Assembly: GCF_019578655.1 (NCBI RefSeq)
Contig: NC_063260.1
Location: forward strand, 24,576,888-24,640,887
Direction of reading: 5' to 3'
DNA from: Ricinus communis
Lineage: Eukaryota > Streptophyta > Magnoliopsida > Malpighiales > Euphorbiaceae
Length of the DNA: 64,000 bases
Of the stretch, positions 27,701-40,928 are shown piece by piece; the first letter of the stretch is position 1, and every line of letters begins with the position of its first letter. Made by a program: the position numbers and the translations under genes. The notes under the pieces were generated by a model, which had not been told where the DNA came from, made no database searches, and worked only from the letters and a program-made list of their open reading frames with translations.

Positions 27701-29853
27701 GAAGTAGTTTTAAAGCCGTTTCAAATGCTAAATCTCTATATTTTACTAGAAAATAATATCCAAAAACTTTGCTACAATGAAATGCTCTCTTTACATGGAC
27801 ATGACTTAACCATAATAGGAAGAAACATTTTGATTAAGCAGACCATTCTAATTGTTTTCAATTTCTTTTTTCCATTGAAACAAAGTAAACTGATATGGAG
27901 TTCAACCTAGAAGTTACCACATAAGCTAAGTACAGATCTTTGCTTTCAATTCTTAGGATGAAGTGAAAAGTTTTCTTGCTAGGTAAACTATTGAGTTGAA
28001 GGAATCAAATAGTTGAGAACAAGGTTTTTCTTTTTTTTTTTTTCTTCCCACTCTCTAGTCTTTATTTATGCTAAAACTGACTGAGATTTAGCAATATAAT
28101 TGGTGATAGTCGAGAACAAGAATGTCCACTTTAGAATTCATAAAAAGGGGGTTCATCTTTGTATGGGTTAGAGTTCAAGGTAGTCTAGTGGTAGCTTTAG
28201 GGTTTCGCTAGCTTCAGGCCCAAACAATTAACTTGAGATTAGCCCCGCCTAAAGTAGGCATGGCCCTGCTGCCCTGTCAAGTTCTGTGTCAAATGCAGGA
28301 CTAATGCAGGATAGCCTTATAAAGCATCCATTTCCCTATATATTTTGCAGTCTTTCCCTGTTTCCAAAATTAAATATGAAATACCCTTTAGAAAAAGGTA
28401 TGAATTCATCTGGAAGGAAAAAAAGAAAAAAAAAAAAAAGAGAAACTGTGAAATCTAATAGCCAACTAATCAAGGTGTTTCCAATGTGTTTAGGATTCGA
28501 GCACTCTTTTTACTGTTTTTTCTGTTTTATTTTAATTTTACCATCACCTAATCAGAAGAAGCACGCAAACATGACATAATCTTTTCACGAGTCACAAAGG
28601 CCTTGATTGTGTAAGCTAATGATGGAAGAATCCTTCTACTTTTCCATTAACTTCGGAAGAAAATGATTATTTTTGACATCTGAGACGAAATATGTCTTGG
28701 TTGATTAATAGTTTTTGTAATTTTCATGATAAATGGCTCATAAAGCTTTCTTTACGCGTCTCCTTTTCAGGAGTAACTCTAGGTGAAGGCACAGGTGCAA
28801 CCATGTCAGATGATGAGGACGACCTGCAAATGGATTTCTCTTTAGATCAATCCGGTGCTGATGGCCATGATCTTATGGGATTTGGTCCTCTGCTTCCAAC
28901 TGAGTCTGAAAGATCCCTGATGGAGAGAGTTCGTCAGGAATTGAAGATTGAACTAAAGCAGGTGTGTTTAGAAAGATCTTATGAGTATTTCATGTCATTT
29001 GAACTATAGAAACTTGCAAAATCTGTCTTCTATATAAAGACATTTGCAGCAGTTATATACTTATGTCCATGCTCATTTCATTGCTGTCCATTTGAAGTTA
29101 TTCAAATTATCGGTTATGAGGTCAGACATAGAAACAAGTACCCAATTAGAAAGTTTATTTTGGCAAAGCTGTTAATCGACTCTAGAGTGTACAGTCTAGA
29201 CCTTCTAAAGAGCAAACCATAATATTCTTATCATTTCTTTCGCAGGGTTTTAAATCAAGAATTGAAGATGTGAGGGAAGAAATATTAAGAAAAAGAAGGG
29301 CTGGGAAACTTCCAGGTGACACAACCACAGTCCTGAAGAATTGGTGGCAGCAACACTCGAAATGGCCGTACCCAACAGTAAGCAGCTAGCCTAGCCAAAA
29401 TCATAGTTACAGATGATGCCATTTTCAGATTTCTACTTCTTTATTTGCTCACAACCTTTAAAAAATGGTAAGATAAACTGATAAACTTGTCACAAAAAGC
29501 AGGAAGATATTAGACATTCTTCCAAATGCTTGAAAAGAATCTGGTACCCTTCGGAAAATTATTGTATTAAGCACCTGCTTGGATCGTTATTCACTTATGT
29601 ATTATACAAAGAAAAAACATTGATTCTTTTTCAAGTTATAAACGCCCCACTTAGAGGTAAGCAATGAATCAAATTTTGTCAATGAAGTTTAATGTGTAGG
29701 TGATACTTGCAGGAAGATGACAAGGCAAAACTTGTGGAGGAAACAGGATTGCAGCTAAAGCAGATCAATAACTGGTTCATCAATCAAAGAAAGAGAAACT
29801 GGCACAGCAACTCTCAGTCTGTGACATCTCTGAAGTCCAAGCGCAAAAGGTAG
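24797..29853 (+). CDS. KNAT7: Class II KNOX homeodomain transcription factor, KNAT7 type
   Basis: Nuclear TALE-homeodomain regulator. Family knowledge: KNAT7 partners BELL, OFP and MYB proteins to tune secondary cell wall deposition. Five exons (24797-25120, 25249-25369, 28771-28961, 29246-29377, 29713-29853) give 302 residues. The start MQEPNLGMM is the family's characteristic N terminus; GTG at 24785 is in frame but is not used. A Ser/Gly-rich tract with eight consecutive Gly is near residues 24-31. KNOX1 is about 41-90 ([21 protein letters not shown]) and KNOX2 about 100-150. The acidic linker is [16 protein letters not shown] is about 207-230 and the homeodomain about 233-292, with the TALE PYP loop and recognition helix [11 protein letters not shown]. 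It ends SLKSKRKR, a basic tail. Intron 2 is 3.4 kb, far longer than the others. Confidence 0.95.
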
Positions 29854-30120
29854 AGAAAGCCATTTTTAATTTTGCTTCAGATGAAGAAAATCAGAAAAGA
29901 AAGGAAATGTTGATATAGGTGGGATGTGAAGTTGGGGTAAATAGTACTTTTGCTAACGAGCAGGAATGTAACAGATGGGGAATTTGATATAAGCTTACAC
30001 ATAAGGTTGTAGATTCATATCCTTTTTTAACAGGGCAAAAGTGTATTATCGTCATGATCTCTCTTTTCAACCCTGCTGCTTCTATACTCTAATTCTGCAT
30101 ATTTGGTTGTCTCCTCTACA

Positions 30121-30126
30121 AATAAA
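30121..30126 (+). terminator. Polyadenylation signal AATAAA downstream of KNAT7
   Basis: AATAAA lies 268 bp past the KNAT7 stop codon, in T-rich 3' flanking sequence, a plausible near-upstream element for 3' processing. Confidence 0.5.
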
Positions 30127-33100
30127 GAGCTTAAATTGACTCTGCTAACAAAAACAATACTTTTGCTGCATGTTCTCATCACCTTTTGCGCCATTGAAAA
30201 ATCTGATATATCTTTTGCTCGTTAGAGATTCCAATTGTAGGCTATACAATCAAAGAATTGTCGCTTCACACAGGATTTTGATTATAAAAAGTAATTAAAT
30301 CTTGATATATATATATATACTCCAACCTGAGATTTCATCTATTATTAGTTGCAAGAAATGATCAAGATCGCAGCTTTATAAATAGTACCATCTTGTGACC
30401 CCATGGACCACCCAATAATTGTTCATCTTGGCAGGGGCGGAAACCATTTTAACATTCTATGGTTATTCATTGATCACTAAATATATATATTTGCCTAAAT
30501 TTTGTTTGCTGCCCACTCAAAATTGTTTTTAACTTCCATCAAGCGAGATTATAAGAATTAAAGACTAATACGAGTTTTAAAGGTTAAGGTATTTAACTTA
30601 TAGTTTAAAATTATTCCTGAGCTGAAAATTTCTTAACTTGTAATGATAAAAAAGGGCCTCTTGAATTTATTTATTCATCGTATAAAATTAATTTTATTAA
30701 TTAGTGAATCTAAAGCTTAAAGATGAAAAGTTATAATTGTACGACTGCTGATTTGGCTTTTGTATGAATTAGCATTCGCTTTCCCGAAAAATATTTTCTG
30801 GCTCCACCCACGTCTGTTTCTTGGATATTTTTCCAGTGACTACCAGATGAATTGAGTGGCAGAATATATGTTTAAAAATAGTTATGCAGATACAGGATTT
30901 CAAAACGTACTGGGTTACAGTCTTTAGTATGTGTATATGTATGCAGCTTCTAAACATATGAACTGGGTGTCCGAAAATTGAAGCTGATGGCAGCTAATGG
31001 AAAAAATAGTTGGACCGACCATTTTTATGCCCTTTTCTTTAGCAGCAAGATCTCTTACAACATCTTGAAGATGACTCAGAAAAGTACTTCAGGATCTGTG
31101 TTCTTTAGCAAATGCAAAATTGTTTACGTTTTTCCTTATTATGTTCTTCCACTTAGCAAAATGGCAAAAATAACTGGACAACCCCAATCGGTGTCTTCTT
31201 TTCAGGCCGTACTAGCAACAATAAAGTTAACAGGCCATTTCTAAGAGCCCAGAGAGATGTCTCAATCCTAAATTCTTAACTCTTATGAGACACCCAGTCT
31301 CTATCGGACACCCATGTTTTAAGCAAAGAGGATGCATAAAGCGCAAAAGTTTAGATATTATGAAACAAAATAAATAATTATTATCACTCGCCTTGTGTTA
31401 ACTTATTATTAAAAAAAACAGTACTAATTTGTCTAAAAAAAGTTCAAACTTTACATGTCTATTCTTAAAATTTAAGCTTTAAGGTGTTTAATTAATTGGA
31501 GGAAATTATAATCATTTAATACAATGGGTGAAACTTATATGTAATATGTATATATGTTTAAATGTATAAATAGATAATTGACATCTAATTTAATTTAGCA
31601 TTTCTCTCTCTCTCTATATATTAATCTCGATCAATAAACTAGTAAATTAATTTAGACCAATGATTTTAAGACAGCCTTGTTAATGTTATGTGTAGTCCAT
31701 TACTTCAGATATTGGAAAAACAGATGCCGAATGACAGTTGGGTGGGATTGCATTCTCTATTTGATTTGTCCTATTGCTGATATTAGAAAAAACAAGAAGT
31801 GCTTTACCAATTGCTATTTGATCGTGATAAATAGTCATAATTAACAAGATTAGCATCATTAGTCCTTAATTAATTTAGTGTTTGCTCACTCAGACTTTTG
31901 CCAATAGATAATGAAAAACGTCTTACAGATTGCATCAGTCACGATATAATCAGCCTATCATTAAGATGTTTATGCTTAAGCTAATAGTGGAAAATACGTA
32001 GAGAGAAATATCATTCATTTTAATTGTTTTATTAACTTTAAAATCCATAATAAATGTAGGGTAATTTCTCCTACATATCTAATGATTCATTAGGTTAAAT
32101 GCATGGCGCTAAATGTAGGGCTGCAATTTGTAATTAGGACAGTTAATTTACTTTATTACTATATGTAACTTAAAAAAGCACTTACTAGACCATTTGATGC
32201 GATGTTAGTTAACACAAGAACGATGAGAAATATCTAATTTTCTCTTTCATGATAAAGAGTTATTTTATGATTCATGGTGATATTAAATAGAGATAAAATT
32301 AGATTGTAGCGTTTAAAAAACTAACATGACATATTATATAATAGTAATTTTGTTTGTTTGTTTGTTTTACTCGACATATGTTAATATCTTTTAGATAAAA
32401 TAATTTTTAATTCTACAATAGTGATTATATGATATTTTTTTATCATGATGCGTCAAATTATAAAATTTCTATAATGAAATAGTGGGAAAAATTATCATAT
32501 GCATATGAAACTATACATATGGCTGATAGGGTTGTAAAGTATATTATAGTAAGTAGATGGGGAAGAATAGAGAAGTGTTGTGTTAAGTTGGAGCGGGCTG
32601 ACAGGAATGTGGAAATTTGATGAAGTTAATTGCAGTTTGAATGAAAATGGAGGGAGGCCACCAATGGCAGAGGGAGTGCAGTTGTTGAATGTAGAGAATT
32701 ATAAACAGATTCCTAACCTGCCTTCAAATAAACCAGCTGAATTACCTTAAAGAATGCAGCAGATGCCTCTTATAATTGATGAATGCTCTCTTTAAAAGCC
32801 ATGCATGCTCGACACTAATGAATAATCATAATATAAGAGCGAGACATGACTAGAATTAAGAAGGCTCTAAATAAGTCCAAGCCATTTTCTAATGTTTGTA
32901 TTTAATTTATTTATTATTAGCTAAATTAAATATTACTAGTCATTTATCCGTGCGTTGCACTACCGTTGTTATTATTTTAATTATAAAATTAATTTTATAA
33001 ACATAATTTAATAAATTGTTAATATTTAATATTGATTTATAATACTTTAAAAAATAATAGCAAATATTTTTGAATGTCCTTAATTTTTTTTAAATTTTAT

Positions 33101-33180
33101 TAGTAAAATAATATAGAAATTATTTTTAAAATATTTATTTATTAATTCTAATATTCTATAAAGTATCAATATAATTGATA
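30127..33180. other. Intergenic AT-rich DNA
   Basis: No supported gene. The frame at 30978-31244 has less AT bias than its surroundings but resembles nothing recognised. Near 32955 the text CCGTGCGTTGCAC forms a small GTGC/GCAC hairpin; similar motifs occur at the edges of dispersed plant repeats. Confidence 0.5.
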
Positions 33181-33189
33181 TTACTATTT

Positions 33190-33450
33190 TTAGTATTATA
33201 ATTTATTATATAATTAAATATTAATTTATTAGTGAATATAATATTTAAAAATATTATTTTCTATAATTAGAATTATTATCTAATTAAAAAACTAATTTAT
33301 TAGTTAATATAATTTTAAAATACAATTAGTATGATATTTCTTAGAATAATCATTATCTAATTAGAAAACTAATTAATTATTAATATGTTATTTTTTAGAA
33401 TTAGAATGACCGTTTAATTAGAAATATAACTTGTTAATTAATAAATTAAT
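33190..33450. repeat. Degenerate tandem repeat, unit about 70 bp, four copies
   Basis: The phrase CTAATTAGAAAACTAATT and near-variants recur around 33210, 33280, 33356 and 33415, each followed by an ATTAATATA-like tail. The copies are diverged and extremely AT-rich, so unit edges are approximate. Confidence 0.5.
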
Positions 33451-34129
33451 AGAAGAAACTATAGAATTACATATAAGCTTGAATCTTATGTGTCAAAAAT
33501 AGTACATTTATTAAAATTCTATATGTCAAAAAAATTTAGATTTTAAAAATTAAAATTAATATCATATAGAAGATTGTGCTTATTTTATTATGAATTAAGT
33601 CAAACTAATTATAAATTTTTTTATTAAATTTAAATTATGTATCAATCTATTGACTTATTAAATAAATCTTTTGAATAACTTATATCATAAAATTTATTAA
33701 TTACATTGAAGGTATATAAAACCACTTCTCAAAAAAAAAAAAATATATATGAAAGGATGTTATTGAAATACATCAATAGAGTTTGCTAGTTTTTTTTTTT
33801 TTTTTTTTTTTTAACAATTAAAATAGGGTTTGCCAGGTTGGGTAGTGCTATTTTATTGGCCAATGTCACATTCCTAATTCCGACCCCTTAATTTTCCTAC
33901 TTGATGGCTGGCTGCTGCAGAAAAGTGGCCATATGGACGGCCATACGGTGCAGGCTGCTTGGAAAGAGCAAAGCCGCGCTAAGAGCAGTTGTTTTTTTCA
34001 TAGTCCAGATCCTTAAATATTTATTTTATATTTTATTAAAGGTGTTTTTTAAAGTGACTTTCATTAAAATATAGTAATTTTAAACACTACTAATTTTTAA
34101 TTAGCTTAAAATTTATCCTATAAATTTTA

Positions 34130-35010
34130 TAAGTAAAGATGATTCACAACTTGTTAAATCATCTACAATTTTATAATTACGAAAATAATTAATATTTTAT
34201 AAAAAATCACAATTCATATTTTTTCACGAATTATACTAATTTTTCGTAAGTGTTACTAGTTGCAAAAAATGAATAATATTATAAAAAAATTTATTTTTAT
34301 GAAATTTAACGATTTACGAAAAAATTGATAAATTTATAAAAAATATTAAATTTTTTATAATCGCGAAATATATTATTAAATTACAAAAAATGATAATCTT
34401 CTTCATATTTTTCACAAATTATACTAATTGTTCGTAAGTGTTATTAGTAGCAAAAATATAAATAATATTACGAAAAAATAATTACTTTTATAAGATTTAA
34501 CGATATATGAAAAAATTGATAAATTTATAAAAGATATTAAATTTTTCATAATCGAGAAATATATTGCTAATCACAAACAATGACAATCTTTTCATATTTT
34601 TCAAGTTATATTAATTTTTCACAAGTGTTATTAGTTGTAAAAAAATAAATGACATTATAAAAAAAATAATAACTTTTGTGAAATTTAATAATTTATAAAA
34701 AAAATTGATAAATTTATAAAAAATATTAAATTTTTCATAATCACGAAATATATTGCTAAATTATAAAAAATGATAATTATATTAATATTTTATTACAAAT
34801 TACACTAATTTTTTATAAGTGAAACTAGTTGCGAAAAAATGAATGATATTATGAAAAAATGACAACTTTAATGAAATTTAATGATTTATGAAAAAATTGG
34901 TAAATTTATAAAAAATATCAAATATTTTCATAATCGTGAAATTTATTACTGAATTACGAAAAATGACAATCATTTTTATATTTTTTCATAAATTAAACTA
35001 ATTTTTCATA
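34130..35010. repeat. AT-rich tandem array, unit about 190 bp, about 4.5 copies
   Basis: The marker AAAATTGATAAATTTATAAA (or close variants) occurs at 34321, 34512, 34701 and 34892, a spacing of 189-191 bp. The rest of the unit also repeats in order: a TAATCGCGAAATATATT-like block, a CAAAAAATGATAAT block, a CATATTTTTCACAAATTATACTAATT block and an AAGTGTTATTAGTTGC block. Copies differ by point changes and small indels. The array ends about 1 kb before the phospholipase D coding start. Confidence 0.85.
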
Positions 35011-35482
35011 TATTTTAAGTATGTATGGATTTTTATTATGTTACTTTAGCAAATTCTATTTTACTTGATAATCTGTAATTATAGGTTACCAATTTTTTCT
35101 TTTTAAAAGTTATACAAGTTGTCATTATTTTTTTGGAGGATTAAAAACAAATAACCATATAATTCTCCTTTATTGAATATATATTTTTGTTTGATTAGAA
35201 ACTTATTACACATTTCTTAACAAAATTACACATATTTTACCAAATTTTTCTTTATTTTATTAAATTATTATATTTTTATTTTAATAAGACCTCAGTCAAA
35301 TAAAAATAAAAAGAATCATGTTAAAAAATTAAGATAACAATAACATATAAGAGTTTAAAAATTGTATTGGATTTTTCTTCTACTTCTACTTCTCTCTCTT
35401 TTGAATTTTCTCTTGCCCACCAATTACATTAACGAAGAAAGCAACCAGACTCTCAAGTCTCTCCTCTTGCCGGCCTACACTT

Positions 35483-35509
35483 GGTCAACTCTCTGTTTCT
35501 TTATATAAA
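35483..35509 (+). promoter_or_regulatory. Candidate core promoter of the phospholipase D gene
   Basis: TATATAAA at 35502-35509 is a good TATA box. GGTCAA at 35483-35488 (TTGACC on the minus strand) is a W-box core just upstream. Transcription from here would give a leader of roughly 500 bases, possibly with a leader intron. WRKY control is inference from the motif alone. Confidence 0.4.
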
Positions 35510-36059
35510 CTGTGATTTATTTGGTAATATTTTAATAATATGGAAGCTATGAAGTTTCCGTCTGATCCTGATCCTGATCCTGTCTGCTTCTCTATACTTA
35601 ATATTCAACAACCTCTTCACCATTTTCCATTTCTATATTTTATTCTCATATTGTTACAGTATCCGTTCCATTTTTTGAAGCTCTGCTTTTTTGAAAACCC
35701 ACCTTCTTTTACTCGTTCAAATCTTTTTTTATTTTTCTGCTCTTTCTTGTTTTATACTCGCAAGATCCCCATAAGAACTCCAGCCTCATCACTTTCTTTT
35801 TTTCCATCTCCATCTTTTTCTGCAAATTTTGATCTTTAAGCAACTTCTTGTCTATCTTAAGCTTACTCACATTCATATTTTCTCTTACGTATTCGTTTGG
35901 TTATCATCACCAGCTTGATTTAACATTTATATTAACTGGATATTTATCAAGGTCTAATTTTCTAACATCCTAGTCCTCTGTTTTTTAAGCAGTTTTGGTT
36001 TCTGCTATAGTTTGTTATCTGTTTGTTCAGAGAGAGAAGTCTTAATCAGTTAATCTACA

Positions 36060-39000
36060 ATGTCCCAGACAATTGATCATACATTCTCTTATGGTGGCTC
36101 TCACCATATGCATAGTCAAGAAGCATTGCCTTTCAAGACCAACGAAGGATCCATGAAAGTTTTGCTTTTACATGGTAATTTAGATATATGGGTTAAGGAG
36201 GCTAAAAACCTGCCCAATATGGATATGTTTCACAAAACATTAGGGGACGTGTTCTCAATATTGCCTGTGAAGGTTAGCAGGAAAATTGAGGGGCATGTAA
36301 GTAATAAGATAACCAGTGATCCATATGTCACTGTTTCGGTAACTGGTGCTGTGGTTGGGAGGACTTTTGTGATCAATAATAGTGAGAATCCTGTATGGAT
36401 GCAGCACTTTGATGTTCCTGTTGCACATTATGCTGGAGAGGTGCACTTTGTTGTCAAAGACAATGATGTCGTTGGCTCACAGATTATTGGTGCTGTTGGA
36501 ATACCAGCACAGCATCTAATTACTGGCATGAAGATTGAAGGCACTTTTCCAATTCTTGGTCCCAATGGAAAACCTTGCAAGCCTGGAGCTGAATTGACCT
36601 TATCAATTCAGTTTACCCCAGTAGAGCAAATGGAGATTTATAAGCATGGAGTAGGTTCAGGTCCTGATTACCGTGGGGTTCCAGGAACATACTTTCCCCT
36701 CAGAAAAGGAGGTAAAGTTACTCTTTATCAAGATGCGCACGTTCATGATGGCTGCCTTCCTGATGTGAGGCTTGACAGTCATGTTCAGTATGAACATGAG
36801 AGTTGCTGGCTTGATATTTTTAATGCTATTAGTCAGGCTAGACGTTTGATTTACATCACTGGCTGGTCTGTATACCACCTTGTTAGATTGGTTCGAGATG
36901 GTCAGGATGGAATGCATAGTACATTGGGTGATCTTCTCAAAATCAAATCTCAGGAAGGTGTGAGAGTGCTTCTCCTTGTATGGGATGATCCTACTTCTAG
37001 GAGTATTTTGGGATATAAAACGGTAAGAAGCTCAAGACCTTACAGTCATAAGTTTCTATTCTTTTTTGTTCTATAGCATTGTTTGGACTGATTTTCATGA
37101 TTAAACAGTTATTTTTGTTGGTTCTCTTAGTCACTTTGATATGATGAAAATATTTTCTCATTATGAGGAATTTTATGCAGCATTAATTTTCAAAAACTGA
37201 AGATTTGGCTCAATGTTGGAGAGCCCACAACATTTTCTTTTGCAGGTTTGATCTTTGCTCTCCAATTTAAAACGGGCAAGAAACGTTATGTAGTTTATAT
37301 GGTGCCTTGGTTGCAGTTTTGGAACCAATTATGAAACTCTGAAAGTACTAATCCTCTGGTTTTACTGACTTTCTTTATTTTCCATTGACCGCCAAAATGG
37401 AAAACAAGCTAAAATGTAAACAACGCAGTGCTTGTTTACATGATGTTTATTCATCTAAGGCAAATTCAGCTTCAAAATGCCTGTAAATTTCATACAGGAC
37501 TAAAATTAGTTACTTATATTACTAGGTATTGATAACAGTCTATGATATGCAGGAGGGGATCATGGATACGAATGATGAACAAACCCGCCGGTTTTTCAAG
37601 CACTCTTCAGTGCAGGTGCTACTCTGCCCACGATCTGCTGGAAAAGGACATAGCTTCATTAAAAAGCAGGTGGGATATAAATCAGCATAATATATTTGTT
37701 TATGGTGTAGATGTTATTTGTTTGAGAGTAGCAAGCAAGGCTCTCTGTCTCATTAACTTAGTTCCTGCAGTTTTACGACCTGAACTTGTCCTGTTCAGCA
37801 AAGCAAAGCGGGATAATGAACTCATTATATCTATTGCGAGTCTGAACTTTTAGAAAATTATGAAGTATAAACTGTTGAAACTTGTAGCATCATTGACCCA
37901 CTCCTAGCATATATACTTTGGTCGTCAGAGCGGTGTTAAATTGATAATGCTTTGTTATAGTAGCTCTTCTTTGATAATATGGAAGACAGGGTTGTAACCT
38001 GTAGTATTACTTTTCTAAAGAATGGTGGCATTTCTCCTGAGATCAGATTCATTTCCCCTGTATGCAAATCTCTGTATACACGTAAGCATATATACTTTGC
38101 ATGTGCATATGTATGTATGTATTAGTATGCATGATTTAGATATATAATTGTTTAGATTTCTACCTGCTCTTAACCTCCAGACCTTTTTCGTTTATCAGGA
38201 AGTTGGAACAATCTACACCCACCATCAGAAAACAGTGATAGTGGATGCTGATGCAGGTCACCATAAAAGAAAGATCGTAGCTTTTGTTGGAGGCCTTGAC
38301 TTATGCAAGGGCCGATATGATACTCCACATCATCCTCTTTTTAGGACCTTGGAAACAGTGCACAAAGATGACTACCATAACCCCACATTTGCGGTAATTT
38401 AGCTACTCTTAGATTTAATGCTATTGCTCTAGTCATGGAGATCTTTTTATCTTTCTTGAGTCGTATTGAAATACTTATGCCATTCATGTGGGTTCAAATA
38501 ATTCCGTCTGAGCCATCTGTTACCACCTAATGCCTCACTGGAAATTCTATTTAGCCTGGTTATCCAAATTTATGCGGTTGAATATATTGTCGCAGTAGTC
38601 TATAGGATATAAGGCACGCACAGCAACTTGATGGAGTCAAAGATTCATCTTGGATCCACATCAAATAGCCATTTTCTGAAAAGTTCTGTCAATAAGTTAC
38701 GCTGGCTTTGAACAACAAGACAGATATAAGAAATGAAGAACACATTTTAAATTTATAGTCATTACTCGTAATAACATGTTTGTTTATCGCTAATCAGGAG
38801 CCTGGTGTTGTAAGGGAACCATGGCATGATTTGCACAGTAAAATTGATGGCCCTGCAGCATATGACATCCTCGTGAATTTTGAGGAGCGTTGGTTGAAGG
38901 CATCAAAACCTCACGGGATTCATAAGTTGAAGGCATCATCATATGATGATGCATTACTCAGATTTGAAAGAATTCCTGAAATTATTGGGATAGCAGAAGC

Positions 39001-40928
39001 TTCTTGCCAGGGGGACAATGATCCAGAGTCTTGGCATGTTCAGGTATATTGGATTTCAGTTAGCTATTTCTCTCCAATTTCTACACTTTTCTCTGTTGAC
39101 TAAATTTCTGATGATTGAAGGTTTTCCGTTCGATTGATTCCAATTCTGTCAAAGGCTTTCCAGATGATCCCAAGGATGCACCAAGCAAGGTAAGTAAATA
39201 TCCATTTGGAGGTTCTTTTCCTGTTCACTTCATGAATAGGCATTGATTTTACAGTTTAAATAAACGAGTCTTGTAAGTTAATGAATTCATATTTTTATTA
39301 CATTATAACAGAACCTGTTATGTGGGAAGAATGTACTTATAGACATGAGTATACATACAGCATACGTTAAAGCAATCCGCGCAGCCCAAAATTTCATCTA
39401 TATCGAGAACCAATACTTTCTTGGATCATCATATAACTGGGATTCTCACAAGGACTTAGGTAAGGAACTTAAAGCTTTCAGCAAGAGTACTATGAAGAAA
39501 GAGCTGTTTCTGTATGATTATTTCAATAAAGGATCAATTATAAGCTCAGATATATGTGACAAAAATTAATTATTAAGAAAAACCTGGTACTGTATACCAG
39601 TATTCACTTGTGGCAATTGTAGGATCTCTGCTTTTCTCTTTTGTTTTTCTTGGTGTTTTCTTTCAAAGCGACATCAGTAAATATATAATTATATGCATGG
39701 CTACCCACTTTCTGCAGGTGCAAACAACTTGATACCCATGGAAATTGCTCTCAAAATTGCCAACAAAATCAGAGCAAATGAGAGGTTTTCTGCATATATA
39801 CTTATCCCAATGTGGCCAGAAGGTGTTCCTTCTGCTGCTCCTACACAGAGGATTCTGTATTGGCAGGTAAGAAACAATTACAGTCTCGAATGTACTTCAA
39901 ACATCAGGAGCTTCTGGTGAAATCCAGAGAGTTGTATTCAGGTCTCCTAGCTGATATAACAAGAAAAATCTTATTTCTGCATTTCTTGACCAACTATATT
40001 GTTATCTTTCTGCAGTCGAAAACAATGGAGATGATGTATGAAACAGTTTACAAGGCTTTGGTAGAGACTGGACTTGAAAATAGATATGAGCCACAAGATT
40101 ACTTGAATTTCTTCTGCCTTGGCAATCGCGAGGCATTAGATAGGGAAAACAGTTTAAATGGTAAAGATTCCAATGCTGCAAATGCAAGCACTCCTCAGGT
40201 ATCCGTCTATAGTAATTGTCATGGTTTCATATTTGATACCAATTTATCCTTTTTCACATTTTTATTTTTTTTCGTTTGGTTTGATAACCAGGCACTGATT
40301 CGGAAGAATCGGAGATTTCAGATTTATATTCATTCCAAAGGAATGATAGTGGACGATGAGTATGTAATACTAGGATCTGCAAACATCAACCAACGTTCCA
40401 TGGACGGTACTAGAGACACTGAGATAGCAATGGGTGCATATCAGCCTCAGCATACCTTAGCAAGCAAAGGCTCTCATCCACATGCGCAGGTAACTGGAGC
40501 CTTTTGTTTCTTTGATAGAATTTCACATGCTAGCTTGATCACAGAAACTTTCGTGCATTCACAAAATCAGTTAGAAATATATCAAGGGTTACAAATGAAG
40601 TAGGATGAGCAGTTGACATATACTCTGATTGCAGATATACGGATACAGGATGTCATTATGGGCAGAGCACATTGGACGTGTAGAGGAATGTTTCGAGCAA
40701 CCAGAGAGTCTGGAATGCATAAGGCGCGTAAGGACGCTTGGAGAGCAGAACTGGAGACAGTATGCATCTGATAAACTGACAGAAATGAAGGGTCACTTGC
40801 TGAAGTATCCGGTGGAAGTTGATCCAAGAGGCAAGGTGAAGGCTCTTCCTGGATGCGAAACATTTCCAGACGTTGGTGGTACCATAATAGGCTCGTTCAC
40901 AGCCATTCAAGAAAATCTCACAATTTGA
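36060..40928 (+). CDS. Phospholipase D, C2 type, beta/gamma clade
   Basis: Hydrolyses membrane phospholipids to phosphatidic acid at membranes; family knowledge says the beta/gamma clade needs PIP2 and micromolar calcium. Ten exons (36060-37022, 37553-37669, 38199-38393, 38798-39043, 39121-39189, 39312-39459, 39718-39866, 40016-40198, 40292-40489, 40635-40928) give 853 residues, close to plant PLD gamma length and lacking the long Pro-rich head of PLD beta1. An N-terminal C2 domain spans about residues 30-175, with acidic calcium-loop residues in ITSDPYVTV and VKDNDVVG. The first HKD motif is H369, K371, D376 ([10 protein letters not shown]); the second is H704, K706, D711 ([10 protein letters not shown]). 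IYIENQYF and the C terminus [12 protein letters not shown] are conserved. Both active sites look intact, so an active enzyme is expected. Whether it is a beta or a gamma orthologue needs a tree. Confidence 0.93.

Noticed and set aside
28191..28260. tRNA or SINE, from a box A-like TAGTCTAGTGG
   Set aside because: No box B at the right distance and no cloverleaf; it lies in KNAT7 intron 2.
35540..35839. 99-residue frame upstream of phospholipase D as a coding exon
   Set aside because: Hydrophobic, low-complexity translation of a pyrimidine-rich leader, with GATCCT repeats. The PLD family start at 36060 is convincing, and nothing links this frame to it.
39812..40603. 263-residue frame inside phospholipase D as a separate protein
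   Set aside because: It is two PLD exons read through unspliced introns; canonical GT and AG sites bound each exon.
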